This document shows, piece after piece, positions 63,603-64,000 of a stretch of DNA of 64,000 bases. The translations under genes were made by a program, and so were the position numbers. Source of the stretch: Acidovorax sp. Leaf78 (lineage in GTDB: Bacteria > Pseudomonadota > Gammaproteobacteria > Burkholderiales > Burkholderiaceae_C); the NCBI RefSeq assembly GCF_001422735.1, contig NZ_LMLZ01000012.1, positions 186,001 through 250,000 of the forward strand, read 5' to 3'. How positions within the stretch are numbered: the stretch's first letter is position 1; each line of letters opens with the position of its first letter. The notes beneath the pieces are model-generated. The model had not been told where the DNA came from and did no database searches. It saw nothing but the letters and a program-made list of their open reading frames with translations.

Positions 63603-64000
63603 GCCGACACCCCCTTGGCATGGCGCGGATCGAGCGCCACGCAGGCTGCATCCACCACCAGGTTGAACGTGACGAACAGCAGCCCCATGCACAGGGCCGC
63701 GCCCTGGATCATCGGAATGTCGCGCCCGAAGACGGCATGCACCAGCGCGTGGCCGATGCCAGGCCAGGCAAACAGCGTCTCCACCACCACCGCGCCCTCC
63801 ACCAGAAACAGCGCCTGGACGCCCAGGTAGGCCGCCACGGGCACCGCGGCATTGCGCAGGCCATGGCGCACCAGCGCCTGCAGGTCCGACAGGCCCTTGG
63901 TGCGGGCAAACTCGAAGGACGGCGACTGCACCACGTCCTGCATGGCCGCGCGCGTCACGCGGGCCAGCCCGGCGGCCAGACCCAGGCCCAGCGTCAGCGC
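63599..64000 (-). CDS. ABC transporter permease, DppB/NikB type, 5' end outside window
   Basis: The visible 133 codons are the C-terminal part. VTRAAMQDVVQSPSFEFART is the coupling region before the EAA-like loop KGLSDLQALVRHGLRNAAVP. Helices include VAAYLGVQALFLVEGAVVVE and the ending LNP-like LDPRHAKG. The segment TLFAWPGIGHALVHAVFGRD is typical of DppB/GsiC permeases. The frame continues past the window end at 64000. A substrate-binding protein gene would be expected further upstream. It shares four bases with the DppC-type gene. Confidence 0.9.
   Translation of the reverse strand, partial: ALTLGLGLAAGLARVTRAAMQDVVQSPSFEFARTKGLSDLQALVRHGLRNAAVPVAAYLGVQALFLVEGAVVVETLFAWPGIGHALVHAVFGRDIPMIQGAALCMGLLFVTFNLVVDAACVALDPRHAKGVSA

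Overview
The window is a GC-rich chromosomal segment from a betaproteobacterium, most likely a Comamonadaceae member (Acidovorax-like). Support comes from gene order (purD-hemF-rsfS-rlmH-maf-rng; exbB-exbD-lpxK-Trm112-kdsB-adk; lptF-lptG divergent from pepA-holC), codon bias, and short interspersed palindromes of a kind I associate from memory with this family. No rRNA, tRNA, CRISPR array, prophage or insertion sequence was found. The assignment is an inference from gene content.

Layout. 1-8 kb: start of upp (cut by the window edge), a PLP dehydratase, a dienoyl-CoA isomerase-like enzyme, an EamA transporter, a LysR regulator, an unknown membrane protein with a Cys/Gly-rich tail, and a HerA-like ATPase. 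8-15.5 kb: housekeeping block yebC, purD, hemF, rsfS, rlmH, maf, rng. 15.6-17.3 kb: divergent glutathione transferase and WYL regulator. 17.4-25.9 kb: a complete kdp potassium-uptake operon on the minus strand (small ORF-kdpF-A-B-C-small ORF-kdpD-kdpE). 26-32.6 kb: accessory metabolism and regulators, including a frameshifted oxidoreductase, two transporter/regulator genes, an aminotransferase, cysB and a sirohydrochlorin chelatase. 32.6-38.9 kb: lptG/lptF, pepA, holC, an unknown Pro/Ala-rich protein and a Liv-type binding protein with a strong terminator. 39-44 kb: a D-2-hydroxyacid dehydrogenase, an unknown gene, lexA with two SOS boxes, and a divergent asparaginase cluster. 44-52.8 kb: adk to exbB (minus), xseA, sodB, a DUF192 protein and a small basic exported protein. 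53-60.4 kb: icd and a signalling cluster (sensor kinase, single-domain receiver, REC-GAF-PAS-GGDEF-EAL protein). 60.5-64 kb: a class I glutamine amidotransferase translationally coupled to a peptide/nickel-type ABC transporter that runs off the window.

Cooperation between genes. The Kdp pump, its two small membrane proteins and KdpDE form one tightly overlapped operon. CysB lies beside the chelatase that makes siroheme precursor, the cofactor of sulfite reductase. LptFG exports the LPS whose Kdo and lipid A parts are made by KdsB and LpxK. The 54-60 kb genes look like a phosphorelay ending in c-di-GMP hydrolysis: the GGDEF motif is degenerate and the EAL motif intact.

The most unusual layer is non-coding. 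One 50-60 bp two-stem repeat family has about nine copies, two apparently read in frame inside ansA and lpxK. A second 90-100 bp family begins within five bases of a stop codon in all three of its copies. REP-like elements and several short tandem repeats add to this.
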